This document shows, one piece after another, positions 20,225-28,741 of a stretch of DNA of 39,339 bases. Each line of letters starts with the position of its first letter. Positions within the stretch are counted from its first letter, which is position 1. Made by a program: the position numbers and the translations under genes. The notes below the pieces were generated by a model. That model saw nothing but the letters and a program-made list of their open reading frames with translations, was not told where the DNA came from and ran no database searches. Source of the stretch: Malikia granosa (lineage in GTDB: Bacteria; Pseudomonadota; Gammaproteobacteria; Burkholderiales; Burkholderiaceae_C); assembly GCF_002980595.1 (NCBI RefSeq), contig NZ_PVLQ01000061.1:1-39339 (forward strand). The letters run 5' to 3'.

Positions 20225-22270
20225 TCATGGCTTCAGTGTCAGCTGTTGCAGGTCATAGCCACCGTTGGAGGTGCGCGTTGTGATACGTAAGGTATTGAAG
20301 CCGGCGTGCAAGGTCACAGGGATAGGTTTTTGTTCAACTGCCTGGCTCCAGCCAGATCCAGACAATTCAAATCCGTTGGCGACGCGCTGGCCGTTGACAG
20401 ACAGATCGATGCGGTTGCCACTCGAAGCTGTCGCTGCACTCAATAGCAACTGGTAATCGCCTGTTTGTGTCGCCTGCACCAGATAATCGATGGACCGACC
20501 CGGTGCCAGATTCCGCACCTGATTCTTGGAGGCATCGCTGTAAGGCGGGAAATTGCCTGCATAGGCGTAGGCATCGAAGCGGCCTGGGGCCTTGTTGCGT
20601 CCTTCCAGTGAAGGTGAAGGACCTGCCAGCATCTGGTCCATGCAACGTATCTTGGGCGTGTCGGTGATGGCCAGGTCGGTGGTCAGCTCCCAGGCACCGT
20701 ATTGGGTCGTCCAGTTGCCGGCGCCGGCCGTGAACCACATGAAGAGTTGACCACCAGCCTGGTACCAGCTGCCCAGGTAGCGCTGGCACAGGTCCTGCAT
20801 GCGCGGGTCCTGGTTGGCAGCCAACTTGGCGTTATGGCTGCCGGGGCCAAAGGAGTCGGCACCGCCCTCATAGGCCAGCCAAGGCAGGTCGTACCAACTG
20901 GCCAGTGCCTGGTTTTTCTCGAACTCATTGATACGAGGCAGGTCGTTCAGTGACTGAACCATGGCTTGCAGTACCTGATCGGCGCTAAGTCCTTCCACTC
21001 GTTGCTGTTTTCCCAAGTTGAAGTAGGGTGCGCCGGCCATGGCGTAGAAGTACTTGGCTGGCGGGCCGTACACGGCATCTATGAAGTCAAGCCCCAGTTG
21101 ACTGGCATACAAGTTGACCACCTGCGTGGCGAACACCGGCCGTATCCGGCGCATCATCTCTGGGTCACCGAATACGGTGCGAAAAATATCGCTGATTTCC
21201 TTGCCGCGCTTGGCGATGCGCCGGTAGGCCCACTGGTTGGGGTCCCGGCTGCCGTCGTAAGCCAGCGGAGATTCCGGATTGGTCTTGACTTCCTCTACGG
21301 CCAATGCCTTGTTGGTGCCGTATTGCTTGAACTGGCCATTCCAGACTTCGTTGCTGTACTCGACGTAGATGCGGCTGCCGGGATTGAGCGTGCGCTTGAG
21401 CAGCTGGGCTAATTGCCTCACATAATCATCGGTTGCTGCAACCGGAATATTGATCCAGACATGCTGTCTGGTCTGGTTTGCCAGTGTAACGATATGCTCC
21501 CATGGCACCCCTTTGCTCGAGTTATAGCGTATCCGTTGCGGGTCGGTGCGTATGCTCCAGGATGTGACTGGATTGTTGTTGGTGCGCAACCAGTCCATGA
21601 AGCGCAGGGTACCGAAGCGTTGCACATGGTCGATGAAGGCACGGGTGAATAACGGCGGATCGCTGACATCGTAGCCGGGGCGTATGACTTGCAGATTCTT
21701 GATGCCGGCCCCGGTCTGGGTGAATGAAAGGGCCAATTGATCTACTTCTGCCGGGAGGACCAATTCAAGCGTTGTGCGTTTGGTCGATGGATCGTAGCGC
21801 TGATGTCGGACTTGCGCTCTCGACGCTATAGGCGCAACGATTGCCTGTCCGTCGAAAACCACCGTGTAGATGCCGGCAATACCACTCACGCCGCGCTGGT
21901 CGCTCATCAAGAAGATGCCAAAATCCCCTATTGGCCACCCGTCGTCACCCAGCATCGCTTTTTCGTCCCAAGGGCTGGATGCGCTGCCAAAGCGTCGCGC
22001 CTGTTTGACTAGGTCGACATAGACATGAGTACGGGAATAGTCGGCGATGGCAGGAAGATTGGCGCCTAGCAATTCTTTGGCTGGTGCAGGGGGTTCGGCA
22101 TGGCGCAGGGCAGATTTTGCATTTCCTGAGGTGGGAGTTGTAGTATCTAATGATGTTTGTGGCCTGTCTCCACATGCGGCCAGGCCCTGCATTGCCAGCG
22201 TCAGAAGCAAGACCTTGTGCATCTGGCTGAACCGTTTTCCAGGGCTGGCCAGTTTTTTGGAAAAAGGCAT
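20225..22270 (-). CDS. Glycoside-hydrolase-like lipoprotein (TIM-barrel type) of the EPS locus
   Basis: 681 residues from ATG 22270; an internal ATG at 22222 gives a neater 17-residue lipoprotein signal. The lipobox is LAAC (Cys33 or Cys17). The central region (about 190-540) resembles clan-A barrel hydrolases: YVEYSNEVWN with Glu308 as candidate acid/base and WLAYEGGADS with Glu468 as candidate nucleophile. The C-terminal about 110 residues look like a beta-sandwich carbohydrate-binding module (YLVQATQTGDYQLLLSA, GFNTLRITT). It probably trims or releases exopolysaccharide in the periplasm or at the surface. The exact GH family is not assigned. It begins 8 nt after the polymerase-like gene. 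Confidence 0.75.
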   Translation of the reverse strand: MPFSKKLASPGKRFSQMHKVLLLTLAMQGLAACGDRPQTSLDTTTPTSGNAKSALRHAEPPAPAKELLGANLPAIADYSRTHVYVDLVKQARRFGSASSPWDEKAMLGDDGWPIGDFGIFLMSDQRGVSGIAGIYTVVFDGQAIVAPIASRAQVRHQRYDPSTKRTTLELVLPAEVDQLALSFTQTGAGIKNLQVIRPGYDVSDPPLFTRAFIDHVQRFGTLRFMDWLRTNNNPVTSWSIRTDPQRIRYNSSKGVPWEHIVTLANQTRQHVWINIPVAATDDYVRQLAQLLKRTLNPGSRIYVEYSNEVWNGQFKQYGTNKALAVEEVKTNPESPLAYDGSRDPNQWAYRRIAKRGKEISDIFRTVFGDPEMMRRIRPVFATQVVNLYASQLGLDFIDAVYGPPAKYFYAMAGAPYFNLGKQQRVEGLSADQVLQAMVQSLNDLPRINEFEKNQALASWYDLPWLAYEGGADSFGPGSHNAKLAANQDPRMQDLCQRYLGSWYQAGGQLFMWFTAGAGNWTTQYGAWELTTDLAITDTPKIRCMDQMLAGPSPSLEGRNKAPGRFDAYAYAGNFPPYSDASKNQVRNLAPGRSIDYLVQATQTGDYQLLLSAATASSGNRIDLSVNGQRVANGFELSGSGWSQAVEQKPIPVTLHAGFNTLRITTRTSNGGYDLQQLTLKP

Positions 22271-22278
22271 ATGACGTA

Positions 22279-23670
22279 TCAGTACAAAATGCGGCGGAAG
22301 GGTGGATTGGCGCCCGATTTTTTAAGTTCGGCCTCTGGTCTGGTCGTAATTCCAGTGTCGGGCCGGTTCTTGATGCTTTCTCCCCAGCCTAGCAGCAGGA
22401 ACAGCATGGGTTCGGTCTGAGATCCCATATAAACCGTTGCGAATGATATGAAAGCTGCTAGATAGATACCTGCGAAAGTAAACCCTATGGGAGGTTTGTC
22501 CGGTGGTGCTAGCAGCCCAAACTTGACTTGGGAAATTATCGCATAAATGAAGATAATTAGAAAAATGGCGGGTGCGAGTATTCCGTGTTGTAACGCCATC
22601 AAGAAAAAAGCATTGTCTATCGACTCCATGCCTCTGATCTTTGGCCGAGTCGTCAAGCCCCAGCCGGTCCACATCTTTTCATACATGAACTCCTTGTAGC
22701 GGTCGATCATCTCTTTCCGGTAGAGCATCGTTTGCGCTTCGCCACTGATGACTTGGCCTTCCTTGGGCGTGATGTAGGAATCCAAGGCCATCTTGCCCAC
22801 ACCGCTGCCCACCACCAGTGCCAATGCGAAGATTACCAACCATTTCTTGCGGTTCTTGAAGTTGCCCACAGCCGTCATCGCTGCACCAACGAAGCCGCCG
22901 ATCCAAGGGCCGCGCGAGATGGTCATGATGGCCATCATAATCAGCAAGATTGAAATCTTGGCAGCCAGCGGAATTCGCATCCAGCGCGTTATCCGGTCCA
23001 GCCAGCCGAGCCAGCCGCGCTCGGGCTTGTCCCACGCACCCATCCAGGTCAACCACCGGTGCAGGCGATACACCACCACGATCATGACGCACGCGAGAAT
23101 CGGGTGCTCGAAGGTCCCGGCAGTCCGTGCAACACCGTAACGGACCGAAAGTCCGCTGCCCGCACCAGGAAAGAAAACGCTGAACCATTTATAGATCGGA
23201 CTGACCCAGAACTTCAACTCGTACACGAACATCGGGAAGAAGATCACGAACATCAGCACGAACATGCGCGCGATTGCAATATCCATCTGGCGTCGGTCGA
23301 TCACGTAGCGGCCGATAAGGTAAGGACCAATCAGCGACGACAGCATGTAGAAGGCGTAATTCTGAGCGTCAGAGTAACCCCGGCTCAGGAAGTCAACGAA
23401 CACCCGGAACACTACATAGATCGTCAGCAAGATTTCCATGCGGCCGAACTGCATGAGTGGCAACTTGTCCCGCAGCAGAACCACCAGGATCGGCAGGATG
23501 GCGGCCTGCATCAAGTTCGGGTCGGGCAGACCAGGGATGTTGACGAAAAAATTGAATGGAAAGGCCAGGAAGATCGGGATCCACACCAGCAGCACCGTCT
23601 GCGACAAGCCGCGTCGGGCAATCATGTGCAGCGACAGCAGGGTAGCAACGAAGACGATGTAACGTGTCAT
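22279..23670 (-). CDS. O-antigen polymerase/ligase-like membrane protein (Wzy candidate)
   Basis: 463 residues with about ten to twelve hydrophobic segments. The Wzy_C-type features are AGTFEHPI (about 186-193) before a membrane helix, ISRGPWIGG (about 252-260) and a large periplasmic loop containing MLYRKEMIDRYKEFMYEKMWTGWG, a layout typical of O-antigen ligases and EPS polymerases. It most likely polymerises repeat units on the periplasmic face after the Wzx-type flippase. It is the first gene of the minus-strand series and faces the Wza-like gene across a 133-nt divergent promoter region. Confidence 0.85.
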   Translation of the reverse strand: MTRYIVFVATLLSLHMIARRGLSQTVLLVWIPIFLAFPFNFFVNIPGLPDPNLMQAAILPILVVLLRDKLPLMQFGRMEILLTIYVVFRVFVDFLSRGYSDAQNYAFYMLSSLIGPYLIGRYVIDRRQMDIAIARMFVLMFVIFFPMFVYELKFWVSPIYKWFSVFFPGAGSGLSVRYGVARTAGTFEHPILACVMIVVVYRLHRWLTWMGAWDKPERGWLGWLDRITRWMRIPLAAKISILLIMMAIMTISRGPWIGGFVGAAMTAVGNFKNRKKWLVIFALALVVGSGVGKMALDSYITPKEGQVISGEAQTMLYRKEMIDRYKEFMYEKMWTGWGLTTRPKIRGMESIDNAFFLMALQHGILAPAIFLIIFIYAIISQVKFGLLAPPDKPPIGFTFAGIYLAAFISFATVYMGSQTEPMLFLLLGWGESIKNRPDTGITTRPEAELKKSGANPPFRRILY

Positions 23671-23723
23671 GGGACTGGTGGCGGGTCAGGTGGGGATTGT
23701 CCGGTTGTGGTGGCGACGGAACT

Positions 23724-23740
23724 GTGAACGAGTCGTGAAA
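23724..23740 (+). promoter_or_regulatory. GTGAA direct repeat in the wza/wzy divergent region
   Basis: GTGAA at 23724-23728 and 23735-23739, exactly 11 bp apart, followed 9 nt later by TACAAT (23749-23754). The geometry resembles PhoB-class binding sites that replace a -35. The same repeat with the same spacing occurs at 39256. Confidence 0.45.
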
Positions 23741-23741
23741 T

Positions 23742-23760
23742 CCTTGCATACAATGCAAGG
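23742..23760 (+). promoter_or_regulatory. Perfect palindrome over the putative -10 of the wza operon
   Basis: CCTTGCAT-ACA-ATGCAAGG, with 8-bp arms and a 3-nt centre. The centre contains TACAAT (23749-23754), a plausible -10 for the Wza-like gene starting at 23804. It may be an operator for a dimeric repressor, or an RNA hairpin if transcription starts upstream. Confidence 0.5.
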
Positions 23761-23803
23761 CCATAAGTGCCGGTCGCTTCCTCGGCCCATAATCTGGCCT
23801 GTC

Positions 23804-24844
23804 ATGAAAACCCATTGTCTACGTCTTGCCACGGTGCTCGCGGCCGCGGGCACCCTGTTGTTGGGTGCCTGTGCCAGCATATGGCCCGACAAGTCTCTGC
23901 CTGATGGCCGCTCACGGGCCGAGGCGCTCTCCTTCAAGCCAAGGGAGAAGGTCAGCGTTGACATGCCCAGCAAGGAGGATCTTGCCTTGCTGGAAGAATC
24001 AGCTGATCCAGTGTATCAACTGGGCAGCGGCGATCTGGTGCGGGTCGACGTGTTCGGTCGCCAGGATGTGAGCGGCAAGTTCATCATAGGCCCCGATGGC
24101 ATGATCACCTTGCCCATGGTCGGCAATGTGTCACTGAACCACTTGACCCGGGAAGAAGCGCAAGCGGCACTGGATCGTCGCTTGCGCGAGTTCTATACCC
24201 AGCCGCATGTGACTCTGGGGATAGATGATTATGCCTCCAACGTGGTTACCGTGCTGGGCCGCGTGGCGGCTGCAGGACGTCAGCGTTTCCCCCACCCGCC
24301 GACCCTGGCCGAGGTACTGGCCAATGCCGGCGCCTTGCCCATCCTGGACAAGCAGGCGACTCTTACTCGTTGCGCCATCATCCGTGGCCGCGACAAGCTG
24401 ATCTGGGTCGATCTGAAGGCCCTGCTCAACGGTGACCTGGCCTACAACCTCCGCATGAAGAAAGGGGATATCGTCTTCATCCCGGATTCCTCTGAAACGG
24501 CGGTGTATGTGCTGGGTGCCGTGCCCAGGCCTGGTTCCTACCGCCTGACGCCCAGCATGACCGTGCTCGATGTCCTGGCACAGGCTGGTGGTCCGACCCT
24601 GGATGCCGCGCCTGAGAAGATCGCCATCTACCGTGCGTCCAGTCGCCAGACCCAGATCTTCGACTTTGCCGAGCTCATCGGTCCCAACCGCACGGTCAAC
24701 TATGCGTTGGAGGATGGCGACGTGCTCTACCTGCCCAACAGCGGCTTGGCCGACTTTGGTTATTTTGTGCGCCAGATCTCGCCGGCTATCGGAGTCCTGA
24801 GCTTCGGCATGGCGGTTGACACCTACATGAACCAGAACCGGTGA
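23804..24844 (+). CDS. Polysaccharide export outer-membrane lipoprotein (Wza family)
   Basis: 346 residues from ATG 23804; the open frame extends upstream through the promoter region, but the lipoprotein signal begins here. Lipobox LLGAC (Cys23). The Poly_export domain is about 70-160 (YQLGSGDLVRVDVFGRQDVSG, PDGMITLPMVG), then SLBB-type beta-grasp segments (VTVLGRVAAAG and VYVLGAVPRPGSYRL). Wza-type octamers form the outer-membrane exit channel and dock with a Wzz/GumC-type periplasmic protein, here the gene at 28742. Its stop overlaps the flippase GTG start by 4 nt. Confidence 0.92.
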   Translation: MKTHCLRLATVLAAAGTLLLGACASIWPDKSLPDGRSRAEALSFKPREKVSVDMPSKEDLALLEESADPVYQLGSGDLVRVDVFGRQDVSGKFIIGPDGMITLPMVGNVSLNHLTREEAQAALDRRLREFYTQPHVTLGIDDYASNVVTVLGRVAAAGRQRFPHPPTLAEVLANAGALPILDKQATLTRCAIIRGRDKLIWVDLKALLNGDLAYNLRMKKGDIVFIPDSSETAVYVLGAVPRPGSYRLTPSMTVLDVLAQAGGPTLDAAPEKIAIYRASSRQTQIFDFAELIGPNRTVNYALEDGDVLYLPNSGLADFGYFVRQISPAIGVLSFGMAVDTYMNQNR

Positions 24845-26223
24845 CCTTGCACAGCACTGCGTCCACTGCAAAGTCGCTGCGTGCGCGCATGCTGCACTCT
24901 GGCGCCTGGTTGGTCGGCAGCAACCTGGGTTCACAAGTGTTGCGGCTGGCCAGCAATCTGATCCTCACGCGCCTCTTGCTGCCGCAGGACTTCGGCCTCA
25001 TGGCTGCGGTCAATACCCTGTATTTTGCGCTGGTGATGTTCTCTGATCTGGGGATATGGCAAAGCGTGGTCAAGAGCCCCCATGGCGATGACGCCCGCTT
25101 TCTCGGCACCGCGTGGAGCATGCAAATGGCGCGCGCCAGCCTGCTGGCCTTGGGTGTGTTGGGCATGGTCCTGGGCTTGCTGCTCGGGCAGGGGCAGGGC
25201 GTATTTGCTGCCGATACGGTGTATGCCGACACCCGGCTACCCCTGATGATGTCCATGTTTGCCCTTTGCGCCCTGTTGCAAGGGGCGGAGTCGATCCGCC
25301 TGGCCACGGCGCAGCGTCAACTGCATGGCCGCATCATGGCAAGGCTGGAACTCTCCTCCCAGCTGGCGGCCTTGTTCGTGACACTTGGACTGGCTTGGTG
25401 GACGCATACGGTCTGGGCCCTGCTGGCGGGTACGCTCACTGGCAGTGCCATCCGCACGCTGCTGAGTCATCTGGTCGTGCCAGGCAAGCCGGTGCGTCCT
25501 TGCTGGGACCGTTCCCATGTGCGGGAACTGCTTGGTTTTGGCAAATGGATCTTCCTGTCATCGATAGTGGGGTTCCTGGCCGCACATGGGGAAAAGCTCA
25601 TCCTGGGTGCTACCTTGGGCCTAGCCAGCTTCGGGGTATTCGCCATTGCGGGCAATCTGCTGGCGGCAGCGATGGGGGTCTACAGCACGGTCAACGGACG
25701 CGTGATCTTTCCCAGCCTGAGCCAGGCCTTGCGCGATGGCGACGAGACCCGCTTGGTGCGGGTCTATACCCGGGTACAGCAACTGGCTGACGGTTTCCTG
25801 GGCCTGATCACTGGCATGCTGCTGATGGCCGGTCAATGGGTGGTGTGGCTGCTTTACGACGCTCGCTACCACGAAGCGGGCTGGATGTTGCAGTGGCTCA
25901 GTTTGGGCCTGTTGGCCATGCGCCACCAGGTAGTCGAACAACTGATGTTTGCCCGTGGTATGCCCGCCTGGGTCACGGCCAATAACATCCTGCGTGCCCT
26001 GTTGCTGGCGACAGCCATTCCTGTTGGCTTCGCCTTGGCTGGTGAGCGTGGTGCCATCGCTGGCGTGGTGTTGAGTCAGTTTGCCAGCTGGCCACTGTCA
26101 CTGTATTTCAAGTACCGCCATGGCTTGCTGTGGGGAACCGAACGGTGGTGGTTGCCTGCCCTTGTTGCGGGAATGGCCATTGGTGGCACGCTGCATCTTT
26201 TATTGAGCACTTGGCGTGGTTGA
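24841..26223 (+). CDS. Oligosaccharide flippase (Wzx family, MOP superfamily)
   Basis: 460 residues from GTG 24841, overlapping the preceding stop (GTGA). Twelve or so hydrophobic helices run the whole length. The N-terminus GAWLVGSNLGSQVLRLASNLILTRLLLPQDFGLMA is characteristic of the polysaccharide-biosynthesis flippase family. It should translocate the undecaprenyl-linked repeat unit to the periplasm for polymerisation. A 36-nt gap separates it from the following GT4 gene. Confidence 0.92.
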   Translation: MTLHSTASTAKSLRARMLHSGAWLVGSNLGSQVLRLASNLILTRLLLPQDFGLMAAVNTLYFALVMFSDLGIWQSVVKSPHGDDARFLGTAWSMQMARASLLALGVLGMVLGLLLGQGQGVFAADTVYADTRLPLMMSMFALCALLQGAESIRLATAQRQLHGRIMARLELSSQLAALFVTLGLAWWTHTVWALLAGTLTGSAIRTLLSHLVVPGKPVRPCWDRSHVRELLGFGKWIFLSSIVGFLAAHGEKLILGATLGLASFGVFAIAGNLLAAAMGVYSTVNGRVIFPSLSQALRDGDETRLVRVYTRVQQLADGFLGLITGMLLMAGQWVVWLLYDARYHEAGWMLQWLSLGLLAMRHQVVEQLMFARGMPAWVTANNILRALLLATAIPVGFALAGERGAIAGVVLSQFASWPLSLYFKYRHGLLWGTERWWLPALVAGMAIGGTLHLLLSTWRG

Positions 26224-26259
26224 TGTTGTAGTCAGTCGTTGTACGAATAGAAACTCTAC

Positions 26260-27363
26260 ATGCGCATCACTTTTCTGTTGCCCAACGACAGTTTGAACGG
26301 AGGTACGAGGGTAGTTGCCACTTACGCACGCCTGTTGCAAGCTCGTGGTCATCAGGTGCTGGTAGTGTGCAATGTGTTGCCCAAACCAGGGATTCGTGAG
26401 ATTTTTCGCCTGCTGCGCCGGCGCAGTTGGAGTATCTTGCGCCAGCGCTATTTCCCGTTGCCTGGTCACATAAGTTTGTCGGGGATACCGATGCACCAAC
26501 TGAAGCGGAACCGTCCGATTGGTGCGAGCGACCTGCCCGATGCCGACGTGGTGGTAGCCACTTGGTGGGAAACCGCGGTCTGGATGCATGACTTGCCAGC
26601 CAGCAAGGGCGCTCATGTCCATCTGGTGCAAGGCTATGAAATCTGGGGCGGGCCGGGGCAGCGCGACCGCGTGCATGCAGCCTTGCGCTTGCCGAACCGC
26701 AAGGTGACCATTTCGCGGGCCTTAAAGCAGGAAATCGAACAGGTACTGGGTGACCTCGACATGGCCGTGGTCACCAATGCCGTGGATCTTGAGCTGTTCG
26801 ATGCCCCATGTCGATCGCGCCAGTCGCCGCCTACCGTGGGATTCATCTTTGCCCATTCCCCTATCAAGGGCATAGATCGGTACTTGCGAGCCATCACGTT
26901 GGCAAGGCAGCAGGTGCCCGATTTGCGGGTGCTGGCTTTTGGTCAGCAGCGGCCCAGCAAGGAGTTCCCATTGCCACCCGACACTGATTTCAATTTTCGG
27001 CCAGCCCAGTCGCTCATACCTGGCCTTTATGCACAATGCGACGCTTGGCTGTTTGCCTCGCGCATCGACAGCTTCGGCTTACCCATACTGGAAGCCATGG
27101 CCTGCCGGACGCCGGTCATCGGCGTGCCCATCGGTGCTGCGCCGGACCTGCTGCCCCAAGGTGGCGGTGTGCTGCTGAGCGCTACGACGGATGAGGAGGC
27201 CTTGTGTCAGGAGATGGCGGCAGCCATCGTCCGCCTGTGCCAGATGCCAGCCGAACAGTGGCAGGCCATGTCGGATGCTGCTTATGCGCAGTCCCGCCGC
27301 TACAGCTGGCAGGACGCTACCGTCTTGTTTGAAAGCCTGCTGCAGCAGGCGATAGAGGCCTGA
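26260..27363 (+). CDS. Family 4 glycosyltransferase
   Basis: 367 residues, GT-B fold. It starts MRITFLLPNDSLNGGTRVV, and the C-terminal domain has VGFIFAHSPIKGIDRYL and RIDSFGLPILEAMACRTPVIG. In the EX7E motif the first Glu is Asp (DSFGLPILE), a conservative change. It probably adds a repeat-unit sugar. Its stop codon (27361-27363) abuts the stop codon of the convergent GT25 gene with no spacer. Confidence 0.88.
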   Translation: MRITFLLPNDSLNGGTRVVATYARLLQARGHQVLVVCNVLPKPGIREIFRLLRRRSWSILRQRYFPLPGHISLSGIPMHQLKRNRPIGASDLPDADVVVATWWETAVWMHDLPASKGAHVHLVQGYEIWGGPGQRDRVHAALRLPNRKVTISRALKQEIEQVLGDLDMAVVTNAVDLELFDAPCRSRQSPPTVGFIFAHSPIKGIDRYLRAITLARQQVPDLRVLAFGQQRPSKEFPLPPDTDFNFRPAQSLIPGLYAQCDAWLFASRIDSFGLPILEAMACRTPVIGVPIGAAPDLLPQGGGVLLSATTDEEALCQEMAAAIVRLCQMPAEQWQAMSDAAYAQSRRYSWQDATVLFESLLQQAIEA

Positions 27364-28113
27364 TCAGCGCACTTGGCGCCAGTACAGGCGCTTGATGGCC
27401 CGATATAACTTTGCCACCGGAGCGAGCCAACGGTGGCGATCCAGCACCGAAACAGCATGGAGGTTGGTGCGGGAAGGGCGTTGGTAGACCAAGTTGCGCG
27501 AGCAGTGGACTGCCCGCACGCCCGCATTGCGCTTCACGAAGGTGCTCAGGGCGCCGTCGAAATGCATCGGTCCGCCGTCTGGGTGGCCGGGTGGCCGCTG
27601 CAGCACTTGTTCCAGGAACGCTACCAATGCCGGCAGGGTCTGTCCGTTCACGGCATAGCAGTGCGCCAGTGGGCGGGGTTCCTGAATGGGTATCCAGCTC
27701 GGCTCCCCGGGCTGGTTGCCATAATCGTGGCCGAAATACGCGATATCCCAGTCCTGGGTTTGCAAGGAGCGGACGGCGAGCAAAGCCTGGCGGTCCATGT
27801 CGCGTGTGAAGGCAATGTCGTCTTCCAGTACCAGCACGCTGCGGCAACCTGCCTGCCAGGCTTCGCGCAAGACTCCCAAGTGGCTCAGGAAGCAGCCGCG
27901 CACCCCAGCATTTGGAAAGCCAGCCGCCTCTTGCGGAGCCAGTGCGTCGAAGAAACGCACGCGTGAGTCCGGGACAGTCCAGCCATAGCGCATGAACTCA
28001 CGGATGGTTTCCGTTCTGCGGTCGCTTCGGCTGCGCAGATTGATGATGCGAACTTGGTCGAAAGCAGCTAGCCAGTCCGTTTTTTCTTGGGCGGCGGTTG
28101 TCTGATGCCTCAT
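27364..28113 (-). CDS. Family 25 glycosyltransferase
   Basis: 249 residues from ATG 28113 (AGAAG upstream); a GTG at 28143 would add ten residues without a ribosome site. GT25 enzymes include LPS/LOS beta-galactosyltransferases. Signatures: VRIINLRSRSDRRTETI near the start, GVRGCFLSHLGVLREAW, and VLVLEDDIAF with the LEDD metal-binding motif. It ends the long minus-strand series and may decorate the polymer or lipid A core. The sugar donor is not readable. Confidence 0.86.
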   Translation of the reverse strand: MRHQTTAAQEKTDWLAAFDQVRIINLRSRSDRRTETIREFMRYGWTVPDSRVRFFDALAPQEAAGFPNAGVRGCFLSHLGVLREAWQAGCRSVLVLEDDIAFTRDMDRQALLAVRSLQTQDWDIAYFGHDYGNQPGEPSWIPIQEPRPLAHCYAVNGQTLPALVAFLEQVLQRPPGHPDGGPMHFDGALSTFVKRNAGVRAVHCSRNLVYQRPSRTNLHAVSVLDRHRWLAPVAKLYRAIKRLYWRQVR

Positions 28114-28168
28114 GGTGCTTCTATGGCTCGTTAGGATGGACACGTGTCGTCACGGGTTGTGCGAGACG

Positions 28169-28729
28169 CTAGTAATTTCTCAGAAACCAAGTGCTGCCAG
28201 CCAAGGAGAATCCAATTCCTAAAATTTCAAGGACTCTTTGGGCGCTGTATCCTGCTACCCTCATCTGCAGGATGAAATCGGTGTCGTGAAAAGAAACTGA
28301 TCGCAAAAGAAACAGGCCTGCCAGCAGGCCTGTCGCGGCAATGGCTGGCTGGATGAATTGCTTGCCGGTATCGACGGCGCCGCTCAGTCTGCCTCCCAAC
28401 AGCAGCAGCAGCAGACCAAGTCCAATCAGCACTTCATACTGCAGTGAGCGTCTGGTTCCGTACCAGCCTTGTTCTCTTGCGATTTCTCGCAACCATTCTA
28501 TGGCGAAGCTTGAAAAGCCAATCATGGTGTCGGCTCCAATGAAGAGCAAGACGAGTGCATTGGCCAGCCAGAAGCGATGCAGCGCACGGTGGTCCGTGCT
28601 GGAGCGCGAACAAATGTAAGCCAGCAAGCCCGATCCGCCGTAGAGCAAGGCAAGAAGAAATTGTGGCCAGTCAAGAAGCTGGATGGTTTCCTGCCATTTC
28701 TCGAAAGCAGTGATAGCGCTGTTATCCAT
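28169..28729 (-). CDS. Membrane protein of unknown function in the EPS operon
   Basis: 186 residues with five predicted hydrophobic helices (about 23-41, 51-71, 98-114, 126-146 and 166-183). Between helices 2 and 3 lies a polar loop with WLREIAREQGWYGTRRSLQYE, whose GWYGTRRSLQ part looks conserved in character. I do not recognise a characterised family. It begins 12 nt after the GumC-like gene, so co-expression is likely. It could be a small accessory to the chain-length/export complex, but that is a guess from position. Confidence 0.75.
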   Translation of the reverse strand: MDNSAITAFEKWQETIQLLDWPQFLLALLYGGSGLLAYICSRSSTDHRALHRFWLANALVLLFIGADTMIGFSSFAIEWLREIAREQGWYGTRRSLQYEVLIGLGLLLLLLGGRLSGAVDTGKQFIQPAIAATGLLAGLFLLRSVSFHDTDFILQMRVAGYSAQRVLEILGIGFSLAGSTWFLRNY

Positions 28730-28741
28730 GAATGCTAGGCC

